A stretch of 13,438 bases of DNA from an uncultured Opitutales bacterium (GTDB lineage Bacteria; Verrucomicrobiota; Verrucomicrobiia; Opitutales; Intestinicryptomonadaceae). The position numbers and the translations under genes were made by a program. This document shows positions 13,432 through 13,438 of this stretch, piece by piece (the first letter of the stretch is position 1; each line of letters opens with the position of its first letter). The notes beneath the pieces were generated by a model. It ran no database searches and was not told where the DNA came from. It saw only the letters and a list, made by a program, of their open reading frames with translations. The stretch is taken from contig URJJ01000052.1 of assembly GCA_900548185.1 (NCBI GenBank), forward strand, positions 1 to 13,438. The letters are read 5' to 3'.

Positions 13432-13438
13432 CTGTCTC
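13432..13438. other. Probable adapter remnant at the contig end
   Basis: The last seven bases, CTGTCTC, are the first seven of the reverse-complemented Nextera mosaic end. Seven bases alone could be chance, but the other end of the contig is certainly adapter. Confidence 0.6.

Overview
This is a metagenomic contig, GC-rich in its coding parts, from an anaerobic or facultatively anaerobic bacterium. The first 41 bases are Nextera library adapter, preceded by what looks like an index fragment. The last 7 bases match the start of the reverse-complemented Nextera mosaic end. The contig is therefore probably complete between two library ends and is not cut in a biologically meaningful way. The class III ribonucleotide reductase points to anoxic growth. 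Nearly all starts lack a Shine-Dalgarno sequence, and ATA and AGG codons are common despite the high GC. A PVC-group (Verrucomicrobiota/Lentisphaerota-like) gut-type lineage would fit, but this is a guess; nothing in the window settles taxonomy.

Layout. (1) 116-3239: promoter, leader hairpin, a DUF1015 gene and a family-20 glycoside hydrolase as a two-gene operon, ended by a terminator that lies inside the 3' end of the convergent next gene. (2) 3201-3926, minus: an AlkD-like DNA alkylation-repair glycosylase. (3) 3927-5506: 668 bp without a convincing gene but with several strong stem-loops, then a 303-aa protein with 23 tandem NxG pentapeptides (Pentapeptide_2 type) behind a conserved-looking N-terminal domain. 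(4) 5727-5885, minus: tRNA-Pro(UGG) with its own terminator. (5) 5961-7837, minus: a 606-aa exported or anchored protein of unknown function, with a good promoter overlapped by an inverted repeat and a bidirectional terminator. (6) 7992-9684, plus: a CstA-type pyruvate/peptide transporter with promoter and strong terminator. (7) 9826-13413: a long leader (promoter, extra stem-loops, cobalamin riboswitch, candidate kissing-loop hairpin, terminator-like elements) followed by nrdD and nrdG.

How the parts work together. The clearest regulatory unit is the cobalamin riboswitch in front of nrdDG. Its logic would be to reduce the oxygen-sensitive, B12-independent reductase when adenosylcobalamin is plentiful, which predicts a B12-dependent class II reductase elsewhere in the genome. 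The most poorly described part is 4336-5506, the structured intergenic DNA and the NTG-repeat protein. I see no phage, integrase, IS element, CRISPR array or recognisable defence system.
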